Source: Eucalyptus grandis (lineage: Eukaryota > Streptophyta > Magnoliopsida > Myrtales > Myrtaceae). Taken from it: a DNA stretch of 64,000 nt. Shown piece after piece: positions 43,642-62,727 of the stretch. The notes below the pieces were generated by a model. It ran no database searches. It was not told the origin of the DNA and saw only the letters and a program-made list of their open reading frames with translations. The position numbers and the translations under genes are program-made. Position 1 is the first letter of the stretch. Each line of letters opens with the position of its first letter. The stretch covers positions 9,114,001 through 9,178,000 of the forward strand of contig NC_052616.1 of NCBI RefSeq assembly GCF_016545825.1, given 5' to 3'.

Positions 43642-44080
43642 AGACCTGATTGTTCTTTAAATTTTAGGTTTTCCCTTCTTGTTATGGACATCCGTCTTGA
43701 TGGTTTGTGTACTTTTCCGAATCGATTACTGATCACGTATATAACCATGAAAAGAGAGAAATTTCTGCACAAATCTTATTGTTTTTGATTTGTGTAATTT
43801 GCATATATTTCACTAGGGGTGCGCATGGAAACTGCACCATGAGCATTGATCTGTCAAACCGCAGTGTCCAGAATTTGATATGCACATAGAGACTTTGACT
43901 GTTCTTTAAATTTTTGGTTTGCCCTTCTTGTTACGGCCATCCGTCTTCATAGTTTGTATACTTTTCCGAATCAATTATTGATCATGCATATGACCAAGAA
44001 AAGGGCAAGAAATATCTGCACAATTTTTACTGTTGTTGATTCTTGTAATCTGCATATATTTCACACGGGACGTGCACAAG
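43582..44080 (+). repeat. Tandem duplication of the L7 3' end, 248-base period
   Basis: 43582-43829 holds the last 19 codons, stop and 3' flank of L7. 43830-44080 repeats it, starting AACTGCACCATGAGCATTGA, including the TAG stop at 43887-43889. Identity is high with scattered substitutions. The second copy has no promoter or start and is a gene fragment. Confidence 0.93.
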
Positions 44081-47000
44081 AACTAGACCGACCCGAGACC
44101 GGATTGGACTGGATTGAACCGGTTTATTCTATTGGTTTTCACAGGAATTAGTCGTGTTCCCAATTCCAATTTGGAACCAGAAATAATCAGGTCTAGTTTC
44201 CCATGCAAAATATTCCTTTTTAAAAAATTATTCCTTTTCTTTTAGAGAGTAAAGAAGATGAATTTGCCAAAACCCTATATCAAAACGGTCCAACTCTACA
44301 TCTAGGCCAACTTGAGACCAACCAATCTAGTTGCGCTTGGAGAGGGGAACCAACCCAACTTGGGAACCAATCACCCTTTTGCTCTTGTATTAAATATCAA
44401 TAGATGCACAAATTTTTTGGCACTTTCCGTGCGTGTGGGAGCTCATAAATACAACTATGTAAGTACAGTAAATATCTATTTCGTTATATATATATTCATA
44501 CTTAGTTTTTGTTGTATACATTCATACATAGTTTTTGTTGGTTTTTGGAGATTCCTTGCGATTCCCATGTTTCTTCTAGTTTCGATCGCTTGAGCTTTTG
44601 GCAATACCAGAATGTCCTTTGGGAAAACGTACCAAAATGGACCAAAAGCAAACTGCCAGCCTTACAGATGGAACATCATAATAATAATGATAACAATAAT
44701 AACAACAATAATAATAAATGCGTAGTGAATGAACCTAGCTCATGATCTGACATGTTAAATGCGTAGTGGAGGCGGCAAAGAAGAGAGACAGGCGAATCCA
44801 CGAGGATCCAATTGGCCAAAGCAGGAATTATTATGAATAACCTATTCCGTGCTGTGAGCTGTGCTTTCATTTAATGTTCACACGTCAAGTGCCCGATTTT
44901 CAGGCGAGTCGTGAATGAATGACTAAGCGCAATTAAGGTGCGGTTTAATAACTTTTTTACTAATTAGAGTTGTCAACATGGCCAATGAGAAGGGGGGATA
45001 TGTGTGGAAGCAACGACAATCGAAGCCCCCAAAAGGTAATAATGCTAATTTCAATGTCCGCGTGAACAAGCGTGTCTTGGGTCTGCCGAAGAAAGGAAGA
45101 CATGTAAACAACATTCGTCGCAGTTAAGTAAACCCGACAGGACTCGCCGGGTAGACCGTGGTCCGGATCGATGGGCTGGGCCGGGCTGGGCTTCGCGGGG
45201 CGGGCCTCGGGGCTTGAAATTCTATAGCCTAGCCATCGTGATGTAGAGAGATGATGTCTTGGTCAATGATCGGACCCGGACAGGCCCGATGGGCCTAAGT
45301 TTTTGGGACCGGGTCAAAGAAGGGATTTGCTTTGTCTACATGGCTCGAACGGCATTTCGAGGCGAGGCGGACTCGGCAACAGATCAAACACCATGACCGT
45401 GTGCTATTCAATGTCACGTGAGTTTCTAGTAAATATATATGATGATAACACCATAAGATTTTATGTTTTTTTCAATAAGATTATGATCGTCTGAAGTGAA
45501 GGTTAACTATTACTTGGTAAAATTATCTCTTGGACCAAAATATACCGTTGGTGTTACAGAACTTACCCTCAACACTGAATTAAATAAACATATCCCCTTG
45601 CCTCCATCACTGCCACCATTGCGTCGAGCCTCGCGGCAGGGAAGAGAGAGATTGGGGGGGCTGGACAAAGCGCGATGGCCGCAACTGGTGGCGATGGGTC
45701 CTGTTGCTCGACGGGGCGGCAAGCTACAAGGCGATGATCGAAGTAGAGGTGTGTGTTGGAGGGTGTTGTTCTAGCTTTTTTGTGGGGACAGAGAGAGGAG
45801 GCAAAAGTGGATAAGAAAAGCAAAAGTTAAAAAAAAAATTAAAAAGTTAAAAAGAGACGAAGAATAAATTCGACAATCTGCTCTTATATGGGGTGCAATG
45901 TCAACTTTTTTAAGGGGTAAATCTACAAGTATTTGTTATATTATGTATCGAGCTCACATCATATAACTAACCAATCACCTATTTAATCTAATATAGTCAT
46001 ATTCATCTGTCACTATAGTTATATCATACGCACTATTAATATGGCATCGACGTATCAAACAATAGACACATTGCACATAGAAGTTACATCTAGGACAAAA
46101 AATACAACATAAGATCATTTTTTTAAGGATAGATCAAGAGAACAGACCCTGACAAAAATGTGTTGGAACACTGTGAATCTTCCTTGAATTCGATTAATTA
46201 AGTGAGCTGTCTAATGTACTAAAGCCCCACCGGCCCAAAAAAACAGGCTCATGAATATGGCCCACGATTAACTTAGTCCCCGACTTTAATTCGACTATGA
46301 TTGCACAGAGCAAAGTTTCGGATCAATAACAAACAATTGCTGAAATAGTCAATATATAGTTTAATTCTTGACCCATTAATCAAAGTTGAAAACATCAAAT
46401 AAACACAGCTACTAACCTAACACTTAGTAATTTGGACAATAAAATGTGGACCAAGACGTTCGATCATCCCCGTCTTGAATGGCTTAGATGCATCTACCAA
46501 TACTATTATGTAAAATAAAGAGGACCTCCTATTCTTAAGAGTTAATTTTTTTTCTTCCCTGAGTATCATCAGTTACTTAATTAATGGTTAGCAGGGGTGG
46601 TCAAGCCTTAGCCAGGGGCTAAAGAGCCTCGCCTAGCCTTCCCAATGATGGTGGGACAGTCAACGACGAGGGCTACAAGCCATCATTTGAGTTTTCATTT
46701 TTCTTTAAGTTTGCTTATATTTAATATAAGTCAAATAAACTTTTATTAAAAAAAACATCATTTTAATCTTGTGTTTCATGTTTTAGTCACATAATCGCTA
46801 TATGGGAGAGAGAAAAAACACATAAGGATCTTTCATCAACTAAGTTGGACGGAATTAACGGAATGGTTTAATTACACTAATTTGACAAATTTTACAACAT
46901 TTCGCTTTTTAAAAGTTTTATATCTTAATTGCACTTTTCTAATAAGATTTAGGACTTCCATTACATTTATCCCTAGTATTTTCATTTATTTTAGCTCATC

Positions 47001-49229
47001 TTGACTGCCAAAGTTATACACCGTACTTCAAACTCTTTTTAGATTCAAGAGACTCCTAGTTCGGTGCTTTATTGGTACAGCTTGCTGTCCCCTTTGATTG
47101 GATAAAGGCTCTGAACCGGCATCCGTTCGAAGGTTAGTTCGATTAGTTAAACTAGCTCGATCCAATGTTTGATTAAGAATAATCTAGAAGTCAAATTTGA
47201 GTCAGTTTTCAGTCCAACTATTAAAATATTTACATATTAACTTAAGCATTCATTTGACAACTTAAATTTTAAAACAGCTGGTAGTATTCCCACAAAAACT
47301 TACATAGAATCCTGAATTCAAATTTTTTTGAACTTCTGTTTGTCTCTCCAATTAATAATACTAGGGATAACCATAAGTCAAATCAGTAATGTCTGCATTA
47401 TCAGGATGTTAATGTGTTTGCAGTCGTGCAGAAAACGTTCCCTTGAGTCATAATTTAGCTTATCGTGGAGCTTATGTGGACTTCGATATCCTTAAACCGA
47501 AAGGCGCAATTAGAACAGCCAATTTCTATGACTTGACGTAGCTGTCACTTTCCTTTTGTCCCTCTACTTCTTTACGCTTTCTGCTTTTTGATCCACGCCT
47601 CCCACCGCCCTTGCTTCTATGTGGCTGTCCTCATGCATTTGTCCCTTTTTTTCCACCCGAAATGGAAAAAATTTCCGGAGCAAAGTTGAATTTGCCATCG
47701 TTTGATGAGATGGGATCTATGAAGGGACCATGAAATCTAACGGTGCATATATATCGGGATCGAATGGATCGCAAAGTCAATCCTCAAGAGTACGCATAGT
47801 CTCCTGAAAAAGTTGCCCACTTGCTTTGCTTTTGATTTGCTTTAGTTACTAAGAGCTAGAGCGAATCTTAAACCTAGGCTTAGGAGAGCAAGGCACGTGA
47901 GCATAACTACTAAATCAGTGCATTACCGATGTTCACCCGAATCATTATACCATACTAAGTCCTCGTGGTCCATAAATTAATTGTAACAGTAGCTTGTGAT
48001 TAATTATCTTCAATTTAAATTAAGTCTAGACAAGTTTTTTTTTTCTAAGATGAGGCACGCTATTCCGGCCTTTTCAGCACCATTTTTTTTTGTTATCTAG
48101 TGATAAAAATTCAGTTTAGAATCTAGATCTCCCAAATAATCCTAAGATAATTTGAGAGGCAAAAACACCTCCATCAATACCATCTCGAACTTGAGGTCCG
48201 GATTATCTTTCCCATCTCTCTTAGGTGGCAAAATAGGTGAAGATTTGGTGCAGAAAGAATCCCATGCCCCACAAAAAGCATGATGTGACTGGAAACATTA
48301 CATAGCGAGACTCATTCCATAGCCATGATATCTAATGAAAATAAAATAAATACTTTATAGAATTTTTTTTTATATCACTCAAAATAATTAACTATAAAGT
48401 ATTGAGACAAATTCAATCGTTGATTTTATAAGCGATATGGTCGAATCATTTCGAAGAAAATGCCCTTTAAATTATTTATTTTTCATGTCAAATCATTGAT
48501 ATGTCCAAGGTCCCATCTTGATAATGCTAGAGATGTTGCTGTAGCAGGGGGTGTTGTGCTTGTGTCTAAACTATGTTTATATAATATCAATGTTTTAGGG
48601 GACACCCTTTTAAGGAGAAAATAGAAGGTGGAGAATTTGAATCTTTACCTTCTTCAGGGTTGGGATGGGGATAATTTCGTTTTAAGTGAATGTTTAAATT
48701 ATCACGTCTAAGAGTGAGAATTAGAGTAAGAGTAAATATGACCGATAAAAAAAAAAGAAAATCCGACCGGAACATTAAATTAAAATCTATGTTTCTGCAA
48801 TAAAAGAAGGGGTTTTCTCTAAACGTGCGGATCGGTGCGGCAAAGGAAACTATCAGGTCTCACCTCCTTCGGTCACCCGCAGTGCGCGTGGGCCCCGGAT
48901 TTCGCTATCCTGAATCTCGAGGTCCGGCGGGTCGGGCCGAACGGACGCCCCGGATCGAAAGCGGGAACCGATCCGACGCCCGAGATTGAACCGGTCGTCC
49001 TGCCAAAAGGCGCAAACCCCTCACTCCTCCCCTGCCTCCCGTTTTAAAAGCGAAGCGATTGTGCAAAGAAGCGAACGCCTGTAACGAAGAAGGAGATCCG
49101 AAAATCGCCACCGGCGAGGAGGAAAGTTCGCATTTTGAGATTCGCCCTCGAGCCGCACGCGTCGCTTCTGGTTCCTAGGGTTTTTGGGTAGCGGAAAGTC
49201 TTGTTTTTTCGGGAGCATTTCCGGCGTCC
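44081..49229. other. Gene-poor 5 kb region
   Basis: No supported gene. An imperfect AAT microsatellite is at 44679-44718. GC-rich runs occur at 45165-45215 and 45600-45720. Positions 46590-46680 resemble the core of the fold-back elements (GCCTTAGCC, GCCTCGCCTAGCC), so a decayed family member may lie at about 46540-47000. The last about 200 bases are GC-rich and are probably the promoter and 5' untranslated region of the reticulon gene. Confidence 0.4.
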
Positions 49230-51050
49230 ATGGCGGATCACGAGGAGCAGCCGCACAAGGCCGAGTCCCTCCTGGAGAAGTTTGCGGAGAAGATCCACGG
49301 CCACCACCACGATGGCTCGTCGTCGTCCTCCGATTCCGACGACGAAAGGAAGAAGCCGTCGGCGCCGCCGCCGCCGAAGGAGGAGGAGAAGCCCAAGATT
49401 TTCCGCCTGTTCGGTCGGGAGCGGCCCGTGCACAAGGTGCTCGGCGGTGGAAAGCGTACGTCCATTCTCTCTATCTCTGTCTGTCGATCGATCCGTGTTG
49501 CTCTAGCTGTTTTTTTCGCGATCTTGATGATCTTTGGTCTGTTCTTGCCGGCGTGTCTGAAAAAGGGTGATGGGTTCTGATTCGGTGTCGAGATCTAGCT
49601 CCGGCATTTTGCTTGGTTGTTGATCTGCGGAAAGCTGCGGTGTTGTTTTGGTTGAATCGGAATCTATATATTCGATCTGCTGATCTAATTTATTTTATGA
49701 GATACTTTCCCATTTTTTTATTGTTTAGCACGTTATGGGATGCATCGAGGTTTTTCATTTGACGGTACATTTCGTGCCGCTGGGATGGTTATGCGTGTGA
49801 TCTAGATCTGGCTCGTTGGTATTTAAGATAAAAGATTTCTTGAATGGATTTTCTGGAAATGGTGTAGTGAACGTGCTATGACTGAAGCCATTCTGGGGCA
49901 AATTTTTTGCGCTGGCTGGCGTAGCATCTATGGATGCCTGTGTGAAGCTTTGGCTTGTCCAGTTAAAGCGGGTTTCTTTGGTTGGGATGAGATTTACTTC
50001 GGGCGGTGTTAAAGACTCTTGTTGCAAAGCTGTGAAATTTTCCTTTTTTTTTTGTGGTCGTAGTGAAACCTTCCTGTTTAGCTTTCAAGTTTAGTAGTTC
50101 GTTACTAAATTGTTCAAATTTAATTGTGGTGAAACAGCTGCTGATGTATTCCTATGGAGAAACAAGAAGATATCAGCAGGTGCTCTCGGCGTTGCAACAG
50201 CACTATGGATTCTGTTTGAATTGCTTGAGTACCACCTTCTCACTTTGGTTTGTCATGTCTTAATCCTTGGCCTGGCAATCTTGTTCTTGTGGTCCAATGC
50301 TACTACATTCATCCACAAGTAAGTTTTTGATGGTGTACTAGATCCATTTGAGTGTAGATAATGTTAGATTCGATATCCTCCTATTTGCTTTGATGGGATT
50401 ATCTTGCCTTAATTGTTCTTTCTTAGGATGCCACCTCACATTCCTGAAGTATCGATACCAGAGAAGCCTGTCTTGGAGTTTGCCTCAGTACTTAGCTCTG
50501 AGATAAATCAAGGAATTGCTACACTGAGGGAGATTGCATCCGGAAGAGATCTTAAGAAGTTTCTCTTGGTATGTTCATAATTGTGCTTATGATTGTTTGC
50601 TTGTATGCTACACTCTGAGCATGTGTGGTGCTGTTCCAGATCATTTGTGTCAGTTGAATTTGTACACATGGCTTTGCAATTTCTGTTCACATCCTAATGG
50701 AAGAATTGAATGCGACCAAATTAGGTGGTTGCTGTTTTTTGGGTTTTTTCTATCGTGGGCAGCTGCTGCAACTTCTTGACCTTATTTTACATTGGTAAGG
50801 AAGTGTTTCTATATTCATTGTGTTTAATTTTGTATTTCTCCCAATCAACTCTTATGTATAGAGTTTCGTTTCTTTAACAGCGTTTGTATTACTGCACACT
50901 GTGCCTGTGCTCTATGAGAAGTATGAGGACAAGGTAGACCCATTTGCTGAGAAGGCAACTATTGAGATCAAGAAGCAGTATGCAGTATTTGATGAGAAAG
51001 TTTTGAGCAAGATCCCAAGGGGGCCTTTGAAGGACAAGAAGAAGGTTTAA
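49230..51050 (+). CDS. RTNLB: Reticulon-like protein B, five exons
   Basis: Exons 49230-49455, 50138-50318, 50427-50568, 50725-50794 and 50881-51050, all with GT-AG introns, join into 262 codons ending TAA. Residues 1-75 are an acidic and His/Ser-rich cytosolic head ([29 protein letters not shown]). The reticulon domain starts at [19 protein letters not shown] and holds two long hydrophobic hairpins (exon 2, and exons 4-5) separated by a loop with [20 protein letters not shown]. It ends [14 protein letters not shown]. Such proteins bend and tubulate endoplasmic reticulum membrane. Length and exon plan fit the RTNLB1/2-type plant proteins. The protein is intact. Confidence 0.95.
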
Positions 51051-53856
51051 ATTATTTAATCTTCTGTCTCATACTAGGTCCTTTGCAGTGATGGGGTAGT
51101 TTTTCAATTTTTTGGTTGAAGTTGCTAAAATTATCCATGATTAGCATGAACCCTGTTTTCATCGCGTTTTTTCTGGTGCTGTTGGGTTCAGATGTTGATG
51201 AATCTGGATTTTTGTCCCTTCATTTTCGTCAGACATGCTCAGAATTGCGTGGATCTTTGTGCTAGCTATAATTGGTTTGTTGAAATAGTGTTTTTATGCC
51301 GGTTGATAGTGTGCTGTTTTTTGTGTTGAATTTTCAACTTTTACCTGTCATATTTGTAAGTGATGTGATTCTATCTTAAGATGTATGGAATTAGAGCTCC
51401 ATGGGATGAGCATAATAGAGGTTGTTTTTTTTAAACATAGTCATGGTAAGACAAAAGATCATGCTGGGTCCTTCGGCAGGTGATTCAAACTATGGCAATT
51501 GTTTATTCATGTTCAAGACACTTGATACTACAAGGGCAGATTGAAATTATTGGTAGCTTTGAAGGTCTGTCGCTAGGCTCGTCTTGATAGAATGGATCTG
51601 CCTTGACAACCCAACCCTGGCAGATTCCAGTTGTGGCCACAAAAACTGCAAAGAGAGTGGATATGTTTAGAGTGAATGGAGGTTCTGATGGATACTGATT
51701 GCAGTGAGCTTAGATCATGTTTTTCGTGTGCAAGTGCTTCTCGCTTCAATTTGACACTGATGGGAGCACTTTCCATTGACATCCACTTAGTTGGAGTCGG
51801 ACAAGTGCAATAGTTGTCCTTTCTCAGGGCAACCTCACTCTATGGAAGCTTTTCCAATAAGGAGTGTTGCCTTCAAAGTGGATTGGTATTTTAATTTTGC
51901 CTACATCTTGTTGCTACAAGTTGTGTCACTTTAGGGTTGGAGAGTTTAAGATCTCATTAACATGCTTAAGATCTCAAGACTTCATCTGTTTCTCGCATTT
52001 GCATTTGCCCCAGGCGTCTAGCGTCTTTTGATGATATTACTAGGGAGTTCTGCTGCTACTACCGAGCGCAGTGAGGGATTTTCATGCTTCTATTTTGGGC
52101 CCTAAATCAGAGAGACTTCATCTTGATTATCCGGTGAAATTGTTACGGCTAAAGATTCGAGAGTGAGTATTAGCACCGTGTTTTTTTAGCTTTACAAAGA
52201 CTGCTACATACATTGGCCAGGGCAGTAGTGGCAATGAAGGGACGGTCGAACCGAACACATGAAATCTTAACACTTTTCCCGTTATCTCTTGGCTAGGCTG
52301 TACGAAACATCGGTTCTTGGATATCAAGTACTTTTGACATATTAAAAAGTGCTTGGAGCACGATTACTTCGTCTTCATTGTGAGGACTGCGTCTGGTTAA
52401 AGTTCACTCCCAAGTTTAACAGCGACTGGGAGTTCCACCAACATAGACGAAGTTAGCTATAAGTCGTAGGAAAATCCCAATCCCTTTTGAGACCATTATT
52501 CAGGATAAGCTGACCCGCATGCGCTCAACTCGGATTTCCGAGAGAACAAGGTGAGTTTCAAGGGTACCTCTCGACAGGGAGGCGCTCCATACTAGGTTGT
52601 CGATTTCGCATGTTGCTGGTGCAATTTGCCCCGGACTTGCAGTGATCTTCATCTTCTTCCCTGAAGTTTACTTTTCCTATATTTTTAAGTACTAGAGAGC
52701 AGTTCACCAGACCGGACCTGATAAAGACCCCGTGAAATCAATATACAAATTCGTCGGCAGGTAGACTCCACATGCTGTGATTTATTTCATCTACTGCTTT
52801 AGCCACGGAATCATTGTCCCTAGGCCTTAAATATATCATACTGCGGTGCGGTGAGCTGTGGAAGTGTTACCTACTAAACTTCGCTTAGTGCCTAAAGCCC
52901 ACTTGTATGCGCAGGAGGAAGAAGGATAAACAAATATGCATGTGTCGCGGCCGCTAAATTGATGCGTTCCAGAAGTTTCCCAAACAAAGAGCTGTGGCCC
53001 ATCTGTGAGCAGGTGATCCGCTTCCCTAAGTTCAAAGGTTTTCTTAAGTGTTCTAAGATACTTCTTGAAAATGGACCATGCAGTAATTATACATATACGT
53101 AATGATTGTAATGATTATGATAGATTTAAACCCATCATTAGATCAAAGATGAAACCTATGATTACAATTAACTCGTACTAACGCCTTAATATCCCTAAAT
53201 TGTATCATCTCATTCATAAGAGAAATATGATAGAAGTTTCTCTATCTAGAGTTCCTCTCTACAATTCTTGTAAGTCAAGCATAAATAAGATTGAATTGGC
53301 CGCATGAGTTAGGAAACATTAGATCAATTAACCCATGACATATCCACCTTATAAGGTGATCGACTGATTTCATCACCGTTTGCAAATGCTTTAAAAAGTT
53401 CAACCTGTGACACATGCACCTTACAAGACGATCGACTTATTTCATCGCCGTTTGCGAATGCTTCAAAAAGTGCAATGGACGTGATTCTACTTTGGTTTGG
53501 TGAGAGGACAGTTATCGACTGATGTACAATGTCAAAGGCAAAACTGGAAATATGTCAAGGGGATCCGCAATTCATCAATCTTAATATTTCTCAGAATCTA
53601 CCTTAACAAATTGAACGTTACGACCTTTTAGAATAAGCAACACTCTCACTCAAGCCACAAAATTTCCAGTAATCTCCTGCATCTCCACACTGAGGAGGAG
53701 CAGCGAACAGAGGCATGGATGACTTGGGTGCAAATCACATCATAAAGCAATAATCCAGACCCCGTAGCTGAAAGCTTATCCTGATACTCGACGATCATAG
53801 TTGCGGTCATACAATCTACAATCCGATTGCACCATTATTTTGGGCCAACAAAAGCT
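51051..53856. other. Intergenic region between the reticulon and kinase genes
   Basis: The two genes are convergent, so this holds both 3' untranslated regions. A near repeat of GACGATCGACTTATTTCATC-like sequence occurs at about 53355-53395 and 53425-53465 (unit about 70 bases). No other gene seen. Confidence 0.5.
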
Positions 53857-59552
<5,696 letters not shown>

Positions 59553-59556
59553 TGGC

Positions 59557-59593
<37 letters not shown>

Positions 59594-60693
59594 AAGGCTG
59601 GTCAACGAGGTAGAGAGAGAGAGAGAGGAGTTGACTGGACGAAGGTGCATGTATGGCAGGGAATTTGTCCGAATCAAACAGGAGGAAAAGTACGCGTTGA
59701 ATTTGAGATGGACAATGAATGGGCTTGGTCATGGGCCTGTACCTGGGCCTGGTCTTGGGCTTGGGGAGTTTCGATGATCTTGAACTTTAACGAATCGGAT
59801 TCGACCGCATCTGTCTCCAAATTCATTGTACCAAAACATCGTGTCCGTGTCTCTCAGATATGCTGCAACGCACGTGCGAGCCTAACTTAAAAAGGGGGGA
59901 TCTAGCCGAGTTATGATGCAGACCGTACGATGCTGGTACCGACTACGACGACTCATTAACGACGTGGACGTCTTTGAAAGGCGAAAAATCATCAGCCCGA
60001 CCGCTGGAAATTGTCTCGGGCAGGACGACCCCTGATGCTTCTGCAACCTGATGGAACCAGACGTATGTATGGCTTCTTCATCCTCTGTCCAATGACTAAT
60101 GAGATTGGATTCATCCGTTGATCGATACCGGCATTATCGTAACCAGACTCCACCGTTTAGACTCAAGTTTTGTATCTTTCTTCTCAGTTCTCTATGATCC
60201 AGAGAAGGCTAACGAATGCAGGAGCACCTTATCAAAAGAGAAAAAGCAACCATCCTGGATTTCAGAACGGAGAAAGCAAAATGTGATGATCTCGGAGGGA
60301 AGGCACTTATCTTACATAAACCAAGAGCGGCCAAATTTCACGAGCTATATTTCGCCCCCAGAAACATAAACACATAACAAAGGCTTTATTACATGACCAG
60401 AATCCCAGGCAGACAGACCGGAGGACCGACTTGACGTTACAGGTACAATAGCTGCCAACCAGCTAAAAATACACATAAAATATTTACAGCAGGGACGCGG
60501 AGACAGAAACAGGACTCAGACGCATCAATGACTAACCACCTAACGACTTATCCCTGCAATGAATTACAAGCAAGTCGCCGTTATAAAACTAAGCAAACCA
60601 GTAGAGAGGAGAAGGCAAAACACACGGGGATACTATAGACTTGATACTCCATCTGCGACACGGCAGGATATGTTGCAAAGTAGACATCGTGGC
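59553..60693. other. 5' flank of the kinase gene and 3' flank of the zinc-finger gene
   Basis: Right of the kinase start, GA repeats (about 59560-59591 and 59609-59624) lie in its likely 5' untranslated region. From about 60380 on, the sequence should be the 3' untranslated region of the minus-strand gene at 60694. No other gene seen. Confidence 0.5.
59560..59591. repeat. GA dinucleotide microsatellite
   Basis: About 15 GA units 8 bases upstream of the kinase ATG. On the transcribed strand this is a CT-rich 5' leader. Confidence 0.9.
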
Positions 60694-62727
60694 TTACATC
60701 TGGCTCCAATGGACCATGGACTTCACGGATTTAGATTGATCGATAACTGAACCTTCAGCATTAGCTGGCCCAAGAGGAGAGCCGCTCGCGAGCAGTGCCA
60801 TCAGACTTCCGCCATGGACCCTACCCTCTGGAACAGAGACAGACATGGATGAGAGGCCTCCATCTGTGACAGGGTAATGAGCGTTGCCGAGACCGTAGGG
60901 CTGGAGACCAGAGTACGCTGTGCCAGATGAAGTCACTTCAGAACCTGTGATCCTGGTCACGTCAATGCTCATGCTCTCTGTGGTCACGGTTTCTTTTGCC
61001 TTCTCGAGTTGGGTGACCGTGGGGCTCTGCACCATGGTGCCCACGACCATGGCACCGTGGACCCTCCTATCCTGAACAAGGCCGCTATGAAGTGCACAAA
61101 GACCCGTCTTCCCACGAGCAAACGCGGTGCATGGGCTGCTACCTTCCCCACCAAAACCTGACCTAGGATGTCCCCAGGCACATCTCTTGCCGCCACCGTG
61201 TGCCTTGCAAAAGTCAGTGCTGCCTTGAGCACTCTTGCTACACCCAGCAGCTTGGCACCTCTTACCCCCACCATGACGGACGCAGGAATCAGTTCGTCCT
61301 CTCGCACTCTTTGTACACCCAGGCACTGCGCACCTCTTGCCTCCCCCATGGGCTACACAGAAAGCTGTTCCCCCATGGACACTTTTGGTACAGACCCCAC
61401 CTCCTTGGTGGGAGCACCTCTTTCCTCCACCGTGACCCTTGCAAAACGGAGTACTACCCTCGGCGCCTTTGGTGCACCCTGCATAGGTGCAGCGCTTTCC
61501 ACCACCATGCGCCTTGCAAAACAGAGTGCTTCCTTGAGCCCCTTTGCTGCAGCCTATTGACTGACACCGTCGGCCGCCTCCATGGGAGATGCAAAGGCCG
61601 GAAAGGCCTTCCGCACTCTTCGTGCAACCCTCTTTCTGGCATCTCTTACCACCTCCGTGCTTTATGCACAAACCAGACTTCCCTCTGGCAGCACGAGTGC
61701 AACCCCCAGCATGGCTGCACCGTCTGCCGCCACCATGGGCGATGCAGTAGTCCGTACGTCCTTCTGCACTTTTAGTACACCCAAGGGACTCACAGCGCCG
61801 GCCACCTCCATGTGCCTTGCAGAAGACTGTTCGGCCCTCAGCTCCCTTGGGGCAGCCAGGTCTCTGGCACCTCCGGCCACCTCCATGGGAAATGCAGCGA
61901 CCAGAAGCACCTCTCGCTCCCTTTCCACATCCTTCAACCTGACAAATTTTTGTACTACTACGCTGCTGCGGCAGCCTCTTTGTTATCCCGGAAGTGCAGG
62001 TGACTGGACTGTTTGGCGTTGTTATTACAGTTGAAGACAGGTTTGGAACCATCGACGAGGAAGCCGCATTTCTGGCATCTTGGTTGAGGAAGAAGCCAGC
62101 CTCTTGGTTCAGTGGGGGCAGAGGGACGCTTGCTTTCCAGAAGCGTGGTGTAGATTCTACTTCTGCACTTGATAAACAGCCTGCCAATGAAACTCCCTTC
62201 CCCAGCTTAAATGGCGGGGAATCTGGATGAACGTTGGTGACACCTGATTCTGAGGGACCAGTTGAAAGACTCAATTCTAGGTCAACCTTTGGTTGCATCT
62301 GGAATGTTTCAGCATCTGATGTAGTGACTTTCTTTGGGCATGGCATCTTATCACATCCAAGATGGAGGGTGAAATCCAAATCAAGAACCATTGATGACTC
62401 CCCCTCAGTTTCCTTGGCTGAGGATATCGCAGTGCAAGCAGTTGCCGAGCTACCCTTGCTGTCAGAAGAACTAGAACACCAGCCTAGCCCAAGGAACAGC
62501 GGAGAGCCAACTTGCTGCAGCTCCATAGTTCCATCAATCGAATTCCTTTTGCGTTTGACGCCCTGCGGAATAGGTGACAGATGAAAGGAAGAGCCAGGGG
62601 AATTGAGTCTTAAGATGGTGTCATAATCACCTTTAGAGCCCCCAACCTGCATAGAACCACCCAAGAGACTGAAGGGGTTCGAAGAATACTGCACACTAAA
62701 ACCCAAATTCTGGAACCCAGCATCCAT
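60694..62727 (-). CDS. WRKY19-like zinc-finger protein with eleven CCCH repeats
   Basis: 677 residues, single coding exon, from ATG 62727 (MDAGFQNLGF) to TAA 60694-60696. The frame extends ten codons upstream to a TTG, which I reject because family members start at MD.xFQNLG. Residues about 262-550 hold eleven tandem units of C-x4-C-x10-C-x2-H, mostly linked by HGGG(R/K)RC. Units 4, 8 and 11 have longer first spacers. The N-terminal part has KRKR (about 58-61) and two repression-type EAR motifs, LDLDF and LELSL (150-154). Relatives are annotated as WRKY19-like or loricrin-like and are nuclear. It has no WRKYGQK domain. Function is not well defined; a zinc-dependent, repressor-linked role is inferred. 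Confidence 0.92.
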   Translation of the reverse strand: MDAGFQNLGFSVQYSSNPFSLLGGSMQVGGSKGDYDTILRLNSPGSSFHLSPIPQGVKRKRNSIDGTMELQQVGSPLFLGLGWCSSSSDSKGSSATACTAISSAKETEGESSMVLDLDFTLHLGCDKMPCPKKVTTSDAETFQMQPKVDLELSLSTGPSESGVTNVHPDSPPFKLGKGVSLAGCLSSAEVESTPRFWKASVPLPPLNQEAGFFLNQDARNAASSSMVPNLSSTVITTPNSPVTCTSGITKRLPQQRSSTKICQVEGCGKGARGASGRCISHGGGRRCQRPGCPKGAEGRTVFCKAHGGGRRCESLGCTKSAEGRTDYCIAHGGGRRCSHAGGCTRAARGKSGLCIKHGGGKRCQKEGCTKSAEGLSGLCISHGGGRRCQSIGCSKGAQGSTLFCKAHGGGKRCTYAGCTKGAEGSTPFCKGHGGGKRCSHQGGGVCTKSVHGGTAFCVAHGGGKRCAVPGCTKSARGRTDSCVRHGGGKRCQAAGCSKSAQGSTDFCKAHGGGKRCAWGHPRSGFGGEGSSPCTAFARGKTGLCALHSGLVQDRRVHGAMVVGTMVQSPTVTQLEKAKETVTTESMSIDVTRITGSEVTSSGTAYSGLQPYGLGNAHYPVTDGGLSSMSVSVPEGRVHGGSLMALLASGSPLGPANAEGSVIDQSKSVKSMVHWSQM

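Noticed and set aside
49184..49570. Overlapping ORFs at the reticulon first exon (plus 49184 and 49201, minus 49044 and 49238)
   Set aside because: GC-rich shadow frames; only the 49230 frame splices into a reticulon domain.
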